A stretch of DNA of 64,000 bases, from the NCBI GenBank assembly GCA_009692005.1, contig SHZZ01000006.1:1-64000 (forward strand), written 5' to 3'. The position numbers were made by a program, and so were the translations under genes. Below are positions 52,144 through 61,841 of the stretch, piece after piece; within the stretch, counting starts at the first letter, position 1, and the number at the start of each line of letters is the position of its first letter. The notes beneath the pieces are model-generated. The model searched no databases. It was not told the origin of the DNA and saw only the letters and a list, made by a program, of their open reading frames with translations. Origin of the DNA: Gemmataceae bacterium (GTDB lineage Bacteria > Planctomycetota > Planctomycetia > Gemmatales > Gemmataceae).

Positions 52144-53394
52144 TTACCTGTTGTTTTTCAAGGCAGTGGGGAGGTCGTGGGGTTTTTCAAAGGCTGCTGC
52201 TTCCAGGTTTTGGTAGCGCAAATTCCACAATTTGGCCAGTGCAACCTTGGCTTCAAGGGGAGGAATCGCCCGCAATTTGCCCCCGTTTTCCCGCACCATT
52301 CCCAGTGCAATGAGCTTGTCCAGGGCATCCTGAATTTCAAAATCGATCTTTCTGCCTGTGATTTCCTGAACAAACAGTTCCGCATAGTCATCGAGCTGGC
52401 TGGCACACCATCCTTCCTCAGGCGAAAATTTCAACAAGCAAAAATAGGCCAGCAAAGCCTCCAGGGTTTCTTGCTCCTCGGCTTCATCCACCAACCGAGT
52501 CAAAACCCCGGCATTGGAATCGAGTGTCTGGTAATAAAGGTTCTTGGTCATGCGCAGGTCGTAATCCTGTTTCCTGGCCACATAGTTGTAATAAGTCCTG
52601 TAGCCATAGCCGCCGAATGCCAACGCCAAGGGCCAAATTGTCATCCCCACGATCGCCACCAGCCCCGCCTTAAGTATCCCCAGAACCAGGTTGTAAAAAA
52701 TCATGACCATCCCCGCCAGGATGGGATAGCCAATCAGCCCTTTATCAAAAGGGTTTAATTTTACCTTGGCTCCAGGAAACATCATGGGAACCGAGGTTTT
52801 GGGAATATCCTTGAATAACTTCAAGAACACCTTTTGCGTATTGACCTCTTCACCTTCCCTGGCTTTTTCCCTCATTTTGATAAAGAGGGCCAGACGGGAC
52901 AACCCCGGCACGGAAATCAAGTCCTTTCTCCAGGGACGCCACCAGCGCCGCACTTTCCTCTCCAATTTGCACTCGCCCCGGTAGTACATCAATAGGCGGT
53001 CGAATTCCTCCGAATTGACCATCACCTTCATCCCGAGGAATTCCCTGGATTGTGCCAGCCATGTGTCGACCATGTCCCAATTGAGTTTTTCAAAGTTGGC
53101 TTTACCCAGGAGTGATTTCACACCGTTTTCCAAATCATCCAAGGGTATTGCGTGGTTTCCCGTAGCCGGGGTAATGGGTTGAATATCCGAATCGGGATCA
53201 AAAAGCAGGTAATGGGATTTCAACCCTTCCGCTGCTTGAAGGAAATCGAAATTGATCAGGGCAGTAAGCCCTTGAAAAACCTGGAAAAGCAGGCCGGTCT
53301 CTTCTCCAGGGACTGCGGGATGTTTGATTAGAAATCCAACCAGGTCCACTCTGCGAATGGGAATTTGGTGTTCAAGATCCCAGGGATTTCCCAT
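52144..53394 (-). CDS. DUF3754 (TMEM143-like) membrane protein
   Basis: A 416-residue protein. The middle has the conserved KLFKDIPKTSVPMMFPG followed by VKLNPFDKG, then two hydrophobic segments (YPILAGMVMIFYNLVLGIL, GLVAIVGMTIWPLAL) and the family part YYQTLDSNAGVLTRLVDEAE with QETLEALLAYF. This is the DUF3754 pattern, also seen in the mitochondrial TMEM143. Its function is unknown. A charged Arg/Trp-rich stretch (ERKVRRWWRPWRK) lies upstream of the membrane part. Start ATG at 53394. Confidence 0.8.
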   Translation of the reverse strand: MGNPWDLEHQIPIRRVDLVGFLIKHPAVPGEETGLLFQVFQGLTALINFDFLQAAEGLKSHYLLFDPDSDIQPITPATGNHAIPLDDLENGVKSLLGKANFEKLNWDMVDTWLAQSREFLGMKVMVNSEEFDRLLMYYRGECKLERKVRRWWRPWRKDLISVPGLSRLALFIKMREKAREGEEVNTQKVFLKLFKDIPKTSVPMMFPGAKVKLNPFDKGLIGYPILAGMVMIFYNLVLGILKAGLVAIVGMTIWPLALAFGGYGYRTYYNYVARKQDYDLRMTKNLYYQTLDSNAGVLTRLVDEAEEQETLEALLAYFCLLKFSPEEGWCASQLDDYAELFVQEITGRKIDFEIQDALDKLIALGMVRENGGKLRAIPPLEAKVALAKLWNLRYQNLEAAAFEKPHDLPTALKNNR

Positions 53395-53448
53395 GATAGG
53401 ACTTTCGCTAAGGCGCCGCCGGGACAGAAAAACCGACTCGGAAAACGG

Positions 53449-54297
53449 TCACCATTCAAGGCCCTCAAGGCCCTCATCAGGATTTTTGATAAGGTCGTTG
53501 GCCAGCTTTTCCAGAAGAGTTTGGATCTCCTCCATTGATTCCGGGCGCGAGGTGGCCTGGAAAGACAAACAGCGGTTGACCAAATCCGCCAGGGCCTTAG
53601 GCGCCGTGGGAATTACCGTTTCCACCGGTTTGAAATTTTTCAACCAGGTTTTCAAGTCCACCGGCTTTTCTTCCTCATTCAAAGAGGCCGGGGGAAGGCG
53701 GCTGGTAATCATTCGGTACATGGCAGCGCCAAAGGAATAAATGTCGGTCCGCTCATTGACCATGTAATGTTTGGCCTGCTCCGGCGCCATGTATTCAGGA
53801 GTTCCCTGCAGCCTGACCTTGGGTTCGTCTCGCAATCGAGCCAATCCGTAATCGACAACCCGCACAATGCCATCCTGCCCTAGCATGATGTTGTTGGGCT
53901 TCAGGTCGGAGTGAAAAACATCCTTTTCGTGCAAGTGGGCCACTCCGGCGGCCACCTGGGAAAAAACCTGGACTACCCTTGGGATAGAAAGCCGGGGCGC
54001 TTCATCCAGGGTTTTTCCATTCACGAACTGAATTAACATGTGCAATTTTTTCAGACGAAACAGCCAATCCTTGACCGGCTCCAAGGCGTAAATCTTGACT
54101 AGGTTGGGATGGTCGAGCATTTGGGCCACGCGAAATTCATGTTCCGCCTGGTCTTTGAATTTTAGCTCTTCAGGCGAATTGATCGACACGATCTTGAGGG
54201 CATAGCTGGTGGCATCTTCTTCCCGCTGAATATGCAAAATGGTGCTATGGGCCCCAGCGCCCAAGGGGCCAAAGATGGTAAACTTCCCAATTTTCAT
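53449..54297 (-). CDS. Soluble Ser/Thr protein kinase
   Basis: A 282-residue Hanks-type kinase. The Gly-rich loop is GPLGAGAHST, Lys35 (YALKIV) binds ATP, the catalytic loop is HSDLKPNN (Asp131), and the metal site is DYG (Asp149). The activation segment has GTPEYMAPEQ. It is a non-RD kinase because the Arg of HRD is Ser130, and DFG is DYG; both are still compatible with activity. No membrane anchor or sensor domain is attached, so it acts in the cytoplasm. The ATG at 54297 has GGAGGGCG before it. The start of the next gene is divergent. Confidence 0.9.
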   Translation of the reverse strand: MKIGKFTIFGPLGAGAHSTILHIQREEDATSYALKIVSINSPEELKFKDQAEHEFRVAQMLDHPNLVKIYALEPVKDWLFRLKKLHMLIQFVNGKTLDEAPRLSIPRVVQVFSQVAAGVAHLHEKDVFHSDLKPNNIMLGQDGIVRVVDYGLARLRDEPKVRLQGTPEYMAPEQAKHYMVNERTDIYSFGAAMYRMITSRLPPASLNEEEKPVDLKTWLKNFKPVETVIPTAPKALADLVNRCLSFQATSRPESMEEIQTLLEKLANDLIKNPDEGLEGLEW

Positions 54298-54437
54298 CAA
54301 CGCCCTCCACAAAAAAATTTGCCAGACAACTGGCCAACGCCAATCCCAAAAGTTAGCTTTTGACCTTCCCCGCGACCGGTTGTCCCATAATTATAAAGGA
54401 TATTCCTATTTCGTCCCTTGCACATTTAGACTTCCAC

Positions 54438-57400
54438 ATGGAACCGAACACGGTTGCCGCAGGGCGGCTTGAAACCAGGATTTCCCAATTAGGTAAAGCC
54501 CTATTCTCCCTTGCCAAACCGCAACAGCAAGTCCCATTTACCCTTTCTTGGTGGGAAGACCGGGTGATGGAATTCACCATGGCAAATGAACCGCTCAAAG
54601 TTGAACTGTTCCGGTTTATTGATGCGCTGCCGGCCCTGAAAACCCCTTCCCTGCTGGCCCAAGGTCTGGGCCCGGTTTTCCAAACTATTCCTTTTGGGCA
54701 ACCCTTTCTGGGTCAATTCCTGCCATTTCTGATTCCGCAAAAACGGTGGCCCGGAGACCTTTTCAAATCCTTCGTGGAGTATTGCGCCAACCGCATGGCC
54801 AGAAAATTCATTGCCGGCGCCAATCTTGAAGCGGTCACTCGAGAATTATTTAATCTCCGTCGTTCCGGGCAGGGTTTCACTGTTGATGTTTTAGGTGAAG
54901 CCACCATGACAGAAAAGGAAGCGGAAATATCCCTCGAGGAATACACAAAATTGGCCAGGCACCTGGCCCAGGAAGTGAAGGGATGGGAAGAAGATCAGCG
55001 CCTTGACTTTAACTCGCAAGGCAGACTGCCCAGGGCCAATATTTCCATCAAGTTATCTTCCTTGGATTCGCAATTCGATCCCATCGCCCCAGGAACCGTG
55101 GTGGAACGAGTCTCCGGCAGAATTCGCCCTTTACTCAGGTTTGCCCGCGACAACCAAATATTCATCTATTTCGACATGGAGCAATATGCCCTCAAAGACC
55201 TGGTGATGCAAATCTTCCAGGAAGTCTTGCGAGAAGCGGAATTTCGCGAGTGGCCCCATGTTGGCCTGGCCATCCAGGTCTACCTGAAAGACACCCGCCA
55301 AGACCTGGAAAATTTATGCCAATGGGCCAGGGAACGGGGAACGCCGGTTTGGGTTCGCCTGGTGAAAGGGGCGTATTGGGATTACGAAACAATTCATGCG
55401 GGGCTGGAAGGCTGGCCCTCTCCCGTCTGGGAAAAAAAATGGGAAACCGATGCCAGTTACGAAGAGATCACGACTTTTCTTTTGGAAAACAGGGCGCACC
55501 TTCGGCCGGCGTTCGCTTCCCACAACATTCGCTCAGTCAGCCAGGCCATTGCCAAGGCTGAAGCAAGAGGAATCCCCGCCAAGGAAATGGAGTTTCAGGT
55601 TCTCTACGGAATGGGCAAACCAATTGGCGATGCCTTGACATCACTCGGGTACCGGGTGCGTGTTTACACGCCGTATGGCGAACTAATTCCCGGGATGGCT
55701 TATTTGGTGAGAAGACTGCTGGAAAATACGGCCAACGATTCATTCATCCGCGCCGCAGGCGCCGATTCGCTTTCCGAGGAAAGACTCCTTATGAAACCAA
55801 TGCACAATCCAGTTCGAGAACAAAACTCGCCAACAACTCCTGGGATTACCCCCAGGGAATTTCGCAATGAACCCTTGGCGAATTTCTCCTCGGTTATGCC
55901 ACGAACAGACATGACCTCAGCTTTGGCCAGAGTTCGCAACCAACTGGGTAAAGAATACGCCCCCATGGTGTCAGGTAAAGTGATCAAAACCCAAATGTCT
56001 TTCGAAAGCGTGAATCCCTCCAGAAAAAGAGAAGTCGTTGGGCGAATTGGGTACGCAAGTCCGTCCGACGCCATGGCTGCGATGGAGGCAGCGGAGCGAG
56101 CAAGAAAATCGTGGGGGGCCACCTCCTGGAAAACGCGGGCGGACCTTTTACGAAAGACCGCCTCCCTTTTGCGAAAAAGGAAATTCGACCTTGCAGCCTG
56201 GCAAATACTGGAATGCGGGAAAAATTGGCGAGAAGCGGATGCGGATGTTTGCGAAGCCATTGATTTCTGCGATTACTACGCGGCCACTGGCGAACTGCTC
56301 GGCCGTAGCCGCGTTGTGGAAATGGCCGGGGAATTGAACAAAACATTTCTCGAGCCCCGCGGCGTGGCGGTGGTAATCGCCCCCTGGAACTTCCCCCTGG
56401 CCATCCTGGCCGGAATGTCCGCCGCCGCCCTCGTCACGGGAAACACCCTGGTCATGAAACCCGCCGAGCAATCCAGCGTGAATGGCGCCCTGTGGCATCA
56501 AGCTTTGCTGGATGCCGGTTTTCCCCCCGAGGTGATTCAATTCCTTCCGGGAAAGGGAGAAGAAATTGGGCCGGTGCTGGTCAATCACCCGGCCACATCC
56601 ATCGTGGCCTTCACTGGGTCGCGGAAAGCGGGATTAAGCATCAACCGTTCGGCGGCAGAAATATTTGCCGGGCAGACTCAAGTAAAAAAGGTGATCGCGG
56701 AGATGGGAGGCAAAAACGCTATTCTCATCGATGCCAACGCCGATTTGGATGAAGCCGTGGCGGGCGTAACCGCGAGCGCCATGGATTTTCAGGGGCAAAA
56801 ATGCTCTGCCTGCAGCAGGGTTTTGGTTCCCAGGGAAATGCACAACTTGTTTCTGCAAAGGCTGGTGGAGGCAATCGCTTCGAGAAAGATTGGCCCTGGC
56901 GAGGATCCACAATTTAAATTGGGCCCGGTCATTGACGAGGAAGCGCAAAACCGAATTGAAGCTGCCATTACCGCTGGGCGTCAAGCAGGAAAATTGGTTT
57001 ACCGGGGAGACCCGGGCCCCTTGAAGGAGGAAGGCTTTTTTGTTGGACCAGCAGTCTTCACCGACACCCCGCCGGAATCGCCACTGTGCCAGGAGGAAAT
57101 CTTCGGCCCAGTTGTGGCGGTTATTCCCTATGCCACTTTGGAAGAAGCCTTGCAGATCGCAAACGGCGTTCCCTACGCCCTGACCGGAGGATTTTATTCC
57201 AGGTCGAATCAGAATATTGAACGGGTGGCCCGGGAGTTCCATGTGGGGAATTTGTACATCAACAGGAAAATCACCGGGGCCTTGGTACATAGGCAGCCAT
57301 TTGGCGGTTTCAAAATGAGTGGCGTCGGATCAAAGGCCGGCGGAGCCGATTATTTGTTGCAATTCCTACTCCCAAGGACTATTACTGAAAATACCTTGAG

Positions 57401-57482
57401 AAGAGGTTTTGCCCCGGATCGTCCCGCCAGTGGTTTTAACCTCGAAGAAAATGTCAACCCGCCAGAGAACCCCGAACCATGA
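54438..57482 (+). CDS. putA: Bifunctional proline dehydrogenase / glutamate-semialdehyde dehydrogenase
   Basis: A 1014-residue protein degrading proline to glutamate. Residues about 120-440 form the FAD-dependent proline dehydrogenase barrel (SIKLSSLD, RLVKGAYWD, AFASHNIRSVSQ, RVYTPYGELIPGMAYLVRRL). Residues about 510-990 form the aldehyde dehydrogenase (APWNFPLAIL, EMGGKNAIL, catalytic Cys789 in QKCSACSR, EEIFGPVVAV). There is no N-terminal ribbon-helix-helix domain, so it is not a PutA repressor. The ATG at 54438 is chosen over a TTG at 54360. The next gene overlaps its stop by 4 bases (ATGA). Confidence 0.95.
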   Translation: MEPNTVAAGRLETRISQLGKALFSLAKPQQQVPFTLSWWEDRVMEFTMANEPLKVELFRFIDALPALKTPSLLAQGLGPVFQTIPFGQPFLGQFLPFLIPQKRWPGDLFKSFVEYCANRMARKFIAGANLEAVTRELFNLRRSGQGFTVDVLGEATMTEKEAEISLEEYTKLARHLAQEVKGWEEDQRLDFNSQGRLPRANISIKLSSLDSQFDPIAPGTVVERVSGRIRPLLRFARDNQIFIYFDMEQYALKDLVMQIFQEVLREAEFREWPHVGLAIQVYLKDTRQDLENLCQWARERGTPVWVRLVKGAYWDYETIHAGLEGWPSPVWEKKWETDASYEEITTFLLENRAHLRPAFASHNIRSVSQAIAKAEARGIPAKEMEFQVLYGMGKPIGDALTSLGYRVRVYTPYGELIPGMAYLVRRLLENTANDSFIRAAGADSLSEERLLMKPMHNPVREQNSPTTPGITPREFRNEPLANFSSVMPRTDMTSALARVRNQLGKEYAPMVSGKVIKTQMSFESVNPSRKREVVGRIGYASPSDAMAAMEAAERARKSWGATSWKTRADLLRKTASLLRKRKFDLAAWQILECGKNWREADADVCEAIDFCDYYAATGELLGRSRVVEMAGELNKTFLEPRGVAVVIAPWNFPLAILAGMSAAALVTGNTLVMKPAEQSSVNGALWHQALLDAGFPPEVIQFLPGKGEEIGPVLVNHPATSIVAFTGSRKAGLSINRSAAEIFAGQTQVKKVIAEMGGKNAILIDANADLDEAVAGVTASAMDFQGQKCSACSRVLVPREMHNLFLQRLVEAIASRKIGPGEDPQFKLGPVIDEEAQNRIEAAITAGRQAGKLVYRGDPGPLKEEGFFVGPAVFTDTPPESPLCQEEIFGPVVAVIPYATLEEALQIANGVPYALTGGFYSRSNQNIERVAREFHVGNLYINRKITGALVHRQPFGGFKMSGVGSKAGGADYLLQFLLPRTITENTLRRGFAPDRPASGFNLEENVNPPENPEP

Positions 57483-58420
57483 TTTACAGAAAACTTTTGA
57501 TCCCCACCCTTTGCCTGGCCCTCACGGGAATTTCCCTGGCTGCGCCTCCAGAAGAAATCAAAGTTCACAAGGCGTTGGTTTATAGCCTGGCTTTCAGCCC
57601 AGATGGGAAAAACCTGGCCACCGCCGGGTTCGATAATGTGATCAAGCTCACCGATTTTTCCAACGGCAAGGAAATCTTGACCTTCACCGGCCACACTGGG
57701 CCAGTTTATTGCGTTGCTTTCTCCAAGGATGGGGCCACATTGGTTTCTTCCAGCCTCGACACGACGATTCGCTCTTGGAATGTTAAAGATGGAAAGCAAT
57801 TAAAAGAATTGAAAGGCCACACAGGGATCGTGGATGGCATTGCCCTGAGTCCGGATGGAAAATTGCTGGCTTCCGGAAGTTCCGACAAATCGGTCCGCCT
57901 TTGGAATCTGGCCGAGGCCAAGGAGCTAAAAACCCTAGGCTCCCATGGCGGTTCGGTTTATTCAGTCGTCTTTTCTCCCGATGGCAAGACCCTGGCTTCC
58001 GCAGGCGCAGACATGACCATCAAAGTCTGGGATGTCGCGGGGCAAAAAGAACTAAAAACTTTGAAAGGCCCGACCGGCGCTATTACAGGAATCACTTACA
58101 CCAAGGACAATAACACCCTGGTTTCCATCGGCCACGACCGCATGGTCCGCATTTGGGATATTGCCCAAGGAAAAGAAACCAAAGCCATGGGGCCGACTGC
58201 AGATGACCTTTATGGAATTTCGCTTTCCAAAGACGGAAAAACCCTGGCGACCAGTGGTTATGGGGGAAATTTATCCACCTGGGATCTGGGCGGCGGAAAA
58301 CAAATCCTGAGCAAGAAGCTCAAGACTTTTGGCGCTTATTGCGTTTCTTTTTCCCCCGACGAGAAATTCCTGGTTTCCGGACATGACAACAGTTCTTGCC
58401 TGGTCACGCCTGTCAAGTAA
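57479..58420 (+). CDS. Exported seven-bladed WD40 protein
   Basis: A 313-residue protein with a signal peptide (IPTLCLALTGISLA). Seven WD40 repeats fill the rest, each with a turn like LAFSPDGKNLATAG, LSPDGKLLASGSSD or VFSPDGKTLASAGAD and several ending in RLWN, KVWD or RIWD. Seven blades make one closed propeller and no other domain is left. It should bind a partner in the periplasm. It overlaps putA by 4 bases, although the protein is exported and PutA is not, so co-translation is the main link. Confidence 0.92.
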   Translation: MIYRKLLIPTLCLALTGISLAAPPEEIKVHKALVYSLAFSPDGKNLATAGFDNVIKLTDFSNGKEILTFTGHTGPVYCVAFSKDGATLVSSSLDTTIRSWNVKDGKQLKELKGHTGIVDGIALSPDGKLLASGSSDKSVRLWNLAEAKELKTLGSHGGSVYSVVFSPDGKTLASAGADMTIKVWDVAGQKELKTLKGPTGAITGITYTKDNNTLVSIGHDRMVRIWDIAQGKETKAMGPTADDLYGISLSKDGKTLATSGYGGNLSTWDLGGGKQILSKKLKTFGAYCVSFSPDEKFLVSGHDNSSCLVTPVK

Positions 58421-58612
58421 CTAAGGGGAGGTGGCGGGAGCTGCCCTGGCCATCGTATGCCCAGTCGATCCCGCGGATTTCTCCGAAACCAACAAGGGGT
58501 CCGGGTAGGCGCCTTGATTATTGGCTGCCAGAAATTTTTGCTGGCACCCGGCGGCTGCCCAGGAAGCCAGAATCAGGAATAACCCAGCCAATGCAGCGCT
58601 TCGGAGTTTCAT
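58421..58612 (-). CDS. Small lipoprotein
   Basis: A 63-residue protein with a clear lipoprotein signal (AALAGLFLILASWAAAGC, cysteine at residue 23). The mature part is short, with Ala, Gly and Pro residues and no recognised domain. It converges with the WD40 gene; the two stop codons are adjacent. Likely an outer- or inner-membrane lipoprotein of unknown role. Confidence 0.65.
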   Translation of the reverse strand: MKLRSAALAGLFLILASWAAAGCQQKFLAANNQGAYPDPLLVSEKSAGSTGHTMARAAPATSP

Positions 58613-58975
58613 TATTCACCAGCAAAGATATACGGGGATATTCCCTCTTTAATTAGACCATCAAATCAGCGGGAATCTGAAAACTTTTGGAAATTGATAA
58701 TTTTTCGCCCTGGCACTTGTGCCCCTATCCCTTTCTTTTGGAATATCCGGATTTTTCCTTAACTTCGAATGGTAACCAAGGCGGGTGTTTTCTTGGGTGT
58801 GGATTTTTTCACGGGCGCGTTCTCAGCCCCAGGGCGCGTTCATTCGGGCCAATTTTTCCAAGGAGCATTTTCGGACCCAGGGTCGCAACCATTCCAACCC
58901 TCGGAACATCGCCGACCCGGACATTTCCCGTTTTCGGGATTTGAATTACTCCGCCTCCCCTAGGGATTATTGCAA
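58613..58975. other. Intergenic region without a supported gene
   Basis: A 363-base spacer upstream of the small lipoprotein gene and after the HEAT-protein gene, both on the minus strand. The plus strand has three overlapping small ORFs (58687-58979) in different frames and a 9-base repeat GGGCGCGTT near 58813 and 58837. None has a ribosome site or coding character I can support. It must hold the lipoprotein promoter. Confidence 0.5.
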
Positions 58976-60538
58976 TTAAAGTTCTTCGCTTAAATTGGCA
59001 ATGGCTTCGCGGGCGTGAACTGCGACATCGCCATCCGGTGCATCGACCAACTGGTCGAGTTCCGGCCACAAGAGGGAAATTCCCTGCGTTGAAACCGTGT
59101 GAATAGTTTGATGAACAATAAAAGGATCATCATTCAACAAGCCGGAGCGCAACCACTGTAAGGAGGATCGCTCCCCCAGACGAGCCAAAGCGCTTCTGGC
59201 TGCATACCGTGTTTCCATTTGTTTATCACCGCAGTGTTTTTTTAAGGCCGAAATCACTGCGGTTCTTCCAAAAGGTTCCCACCACCCCAAGGCGTTTAAA
59301 GCTTCCAATTGGGGGAAGCCTTTTCCTGCAAGCGCCAATTTCACCAGGAATTTCTCCGTGGCCAAGGAAGGGTGGAACCGCAAACAGCGGGCCAGTGAGG
59401 CAAGGCATGCTGCTTTTTCCTTTCGCGAGGAAAGCGATTCCCCCCAGGAAGATTGCAATCCTTTTGCCCAATCGAGAAGGAAATCTCCCAAATCCTGTTT
59501 GGAAAAGGAGAAGCACTCTAAAAGGAGGGTTTTCCAGGCATAGTTTTTATCATGAAGCAGCTTGCGCAGTTCTCCGTTGGGAGGGCATTTCAATTCGCAC
59601 ATGGCTTGCAAATAGTCCGGGTGTTGCAGCAAGGGGGACCTCGTGAGGGCATATTGCAAACCCTTACGAGCATTCTCCAGGTACTCCTCAATGTGAATTT
59701 CTAGAGATTCCATACGGGTCAACTGCCATTGGCACTCATCGGCGGTTTCCCCAGCGCCAGGAAAATCGGCTTTTAATCCCTTGAAGCGCTTGAGAACCCG
59801 CAAGGCATGGTGAAACACCAAGGCCATATGGGGGTTAATATCGTCTGGCCTATTTACTGCCGCCGGAGCCTTTTCCGCCTTGCGGGAATCCCACAAGGCT
59901 TCGAGTAAATCGCCCAAACGGGCTTCACTAACTAAAGAAGGAGAATTCCCTGCCCGGATCCCCTGAAGGGCCAGGCATAAGGCTTTCAAAGCCAGGCGCC
60001 CTGTGGGATTATTTGGCTTGCGCAAGTAGCCTTCAAAGGAAAGAAAGCAAATCAATTCCCCCGCCAGCAAATGATGGTACCCGTGCTGATTTTCTTCCAG
60101 ATACCGTAACATTTCTGGAAGCATATCATGACGGTTGAGAGCCCGCAGCCCACTGGCCAAATCAATGGAGAACCATTCCTGCTCCATGGAGTCGCGGGAC
60201 AGGGGTTTGCCAAAAGTTTTTTCCAAAATTTGGGCAGCGCTTTCGGTGCCGATTTCCGTAAGGGCGCGAACTTGAACGAGAAAATCGAGCCCGCCTTGAA
60301 GCATTTTCTCCAAGGCCTGCGCTTCCCCGTCCTCCAACATTTGCCGGAAGCGGTTTTTTGTCTTTTCCAAAGCCGTGGAGGAAACATCCTCACCTTGAAA
60401 AGCATCCAAATGCTGGCGGGAAACCGGAGAAAGAAAAATTGTTTGCGGGTCTGAAGAGGGCGGAGTTCTTCTGAGGATGACAAAGAATCCCAGCACTGCC
60501 AGGAGAAATAAAACCAGCATTGCCAGAATAGGGTCCAT
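58976..60538 (-). CDS. Membrane-anchored HEAT-repeat protein
   Basis: A 520-residue protein with an N-terminal membrane segment (residues 4-22, ILAMLVLFLLAVLGFFVIL). The rest is helical. The end has HEAT-type repeats (AVISALKKHCGDKQMETRYA, ARSALARLGERSSL, DGDVAVHAREAIANL). HEAT repeats form a curved binding surface. The partner is unknown. The start codon is a normal ATG 25 bases after the proA stop, so the two genes could share a message. Confidence 0.75.
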   Translation of the reverse strand: MDPILAMLVLFLLAVLGFFVILRRTPPSSDPQTIFLSPVSRQHLDAFQGEDVSSTALEKTKNRFRQMLEDGEAQALEKMLQGGLDFLVQVRALTEIGTESAAQILEKTFGKPLSRDSMEQEWFSIDLASGLRALNRHDMLPEMLRYLEENQHGYHHLLAGELICFLSFEGYLRKPNNPTGRLALKALCLALQGIRAGNSPSLVSEARLGDLLEALWDSRKAEKAPAAVNRPDDINPHMALVFHHALRVLKRFKGLKADFPGAGETADECQWQLTRMESLEIHIEEYLENARKGLQYALTRSPLLQHPDYLQAMCELKCPPNGELRKLLHDKNYAWKTLLLECFSFSKQDLGDFLLDWAKGLQSSWGESLSSRKEKAACLASLARCLRFHPSLATEKFLVKLALAGKGFPQLEALNALGWWEPFGRTAVISALKKHCGDKQMETRYAARSALARLGERSSLQWLRSGLLNDDPFIVHQTIHTVSTQGISLLWPELDQLVDAPDGDVAVHAREAIANLSEEL

Positions 60539-60563
60539 AAATCAAATACCCAAGCCCGGCGGC

Positions 60564-61826
60564 TTATTCCCTTACTTGCCCCTTTCCCAGGATAACATAT
60601 TTGTAAGAAGTCAACTCGTTTAATCCGCAAGGACCGCGGGCATGGTACTTGTCGGTGCTGATGCCAATTTCCGCCCCCAGGCCCAATTCCCCGCCGTCGT
60701 TAAACCGCGTGCTGGCATTCACCATGACAGCGGCGGAGTCAACGCACTGGGTAAACCGCTCAGCAGCTTGCGGGTTTTGCGTGAGAATCGCCTCGGTATG
60801 GCCGGAACCATAACGGGCAATGTGCTCCATGGCCTCGTCGATCCCCTCTACGACTTTTAAAGAAATTATCTTATCCAGGTATTCCTCAGAGAAATCCCCC
60901 TCAACAGCCTTTACTACGCCGGTAGCCAGGAGGCAAGTTTCTTGGCAGCCACGGATTTCAACACCCTGACTTTGCAATGCTCCTACCAGGCGGGGAATAA
61001 CCCTGGGGGCAATTTCCCGGTCAACCAGCAAACTTTCAGCGGCATTGCAAACTCCAGGGCGCTGACATTTGGCGTTGATAATAATTTGTATCGCCATTTC
61101 CATATCCGCTGTCGTTTCCACATACACATGGCAATTGCCCCGGTAATGCTTCATCACCGGCATGCGCGCTTCCTGACTGACGCGGCGGATTAATTCCTCA
61201 CCACCGCGGGGTATCACCAGGTCCACCAAGTCATTCCTGGTTAGCAAGTCACCCACAATTTTTCGGTCGGGATTGTCAATCAGTTGAATAGCATCAAGGG
61301 GAATGCCTGCTTCGGCCAGTCCGGAACGCAAAACGCCAACCAAGGCCAGGTTGGAATGCAGCGCTTCCTTTCCTCCCCGGAGAATAATGGCATTGCCACT
61401 TTTGATGGCCAGGGCCCCTGCATCCACGGTGACATTTGGCCGAGATTCATAAATAAAAAAAATCACGCCCAAAGGCACGCCGGTTTTTTTCACTACCAAA
61501 CCGTTAGGCCTGACGGTAGAGGAAATGACTCTGCCCACCGGATCCTCGAGCAGGGCGATTTCCTCCAAAGATTTGGCCATGGAGCCGATTCGCGCGGGGT
61601 CCAGCCGCAGCCTATCGAGTTGCGCGGAACCCATACCGGCATTTGCGGCTGAAGCCAAGTCGCGGGCGTTGGCCTGCATAATCCCTTCGGTTGCTTGTGG
61701 AAGCCTTTCGGCGGTTTGTTTCAGCCATTGGTTTTTACTTGCGGTCGAACAGAGCGAAAGGGCCCGCGCGGCCAACCTGGCTTTGGCCCCGATTTCCTGG
61801 GCTAAGTGGGTTTCCGATTTTTTCAA
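60564..61826 (-). CDS. proA: Glutamate-5-semialdehyde dehydrogenase
   Basis: A 420-residue enzyme reducing glutamyl 5-phosphate to glutamate semialdehyde in proline synthesis. Motifs: GVIFFIYESRPNVTVDA, ILRGGKEALHSN, MPVMKHYRGNCHVYV, the catalytic Cys in AKCQRPGVCNA and ARGPCGLNELTSYKY. The start is a TTG at 61826, with no ATG in the expected place. It follows cdaR by 15 bases. ProB and ProC are not in the window. Confidence 0.95.
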   Translation of the reverse strand: MKKSETHLAQEIGAKARLAARALSLCSTASKNQWLKQTAERLPQATEGIMQANARDLASAANAGMGSAQLDRLRLDPARIGSMAKSLEEIALLEDPVGRVISSTVRPNGLVVKKTGVPLGVIFFIYESRPNVTVDAGALAIKSGNAIILRGGKEALHSNLALVGVLRSGLAEAGIPLDAIQLIDNPDRKIVGDLLTRNDLVDLVIPRGGEELIRRVSQEARMPVMKHYRGNCHVYVETTADMEMAIQIIINAKCQRPGVCNAAESLLVDREIAPRVIPRLVGALQSQGVEIRGCQETCLLATGVVKAVEGDFSEEYLDKIISLKVVEGIDEAMEHIARYGSGHTEAILTQNPQAAERFTQCVDSAAVMVNASTRFNDGGELGLGAEIGISTDKYHARGPCGLNELTSYKYVILGKGQVRE

Positions 61827-61841
61827 GTTATTCGATCCGAA

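Noticed and set aside
58809-59069. Minus-strand ORF of 86 residues at the end of the HEAT gene
   Set aside because: It is out of frame with the HEAT protein, begins inside it and has an Arg-rich, non-protein-like start.
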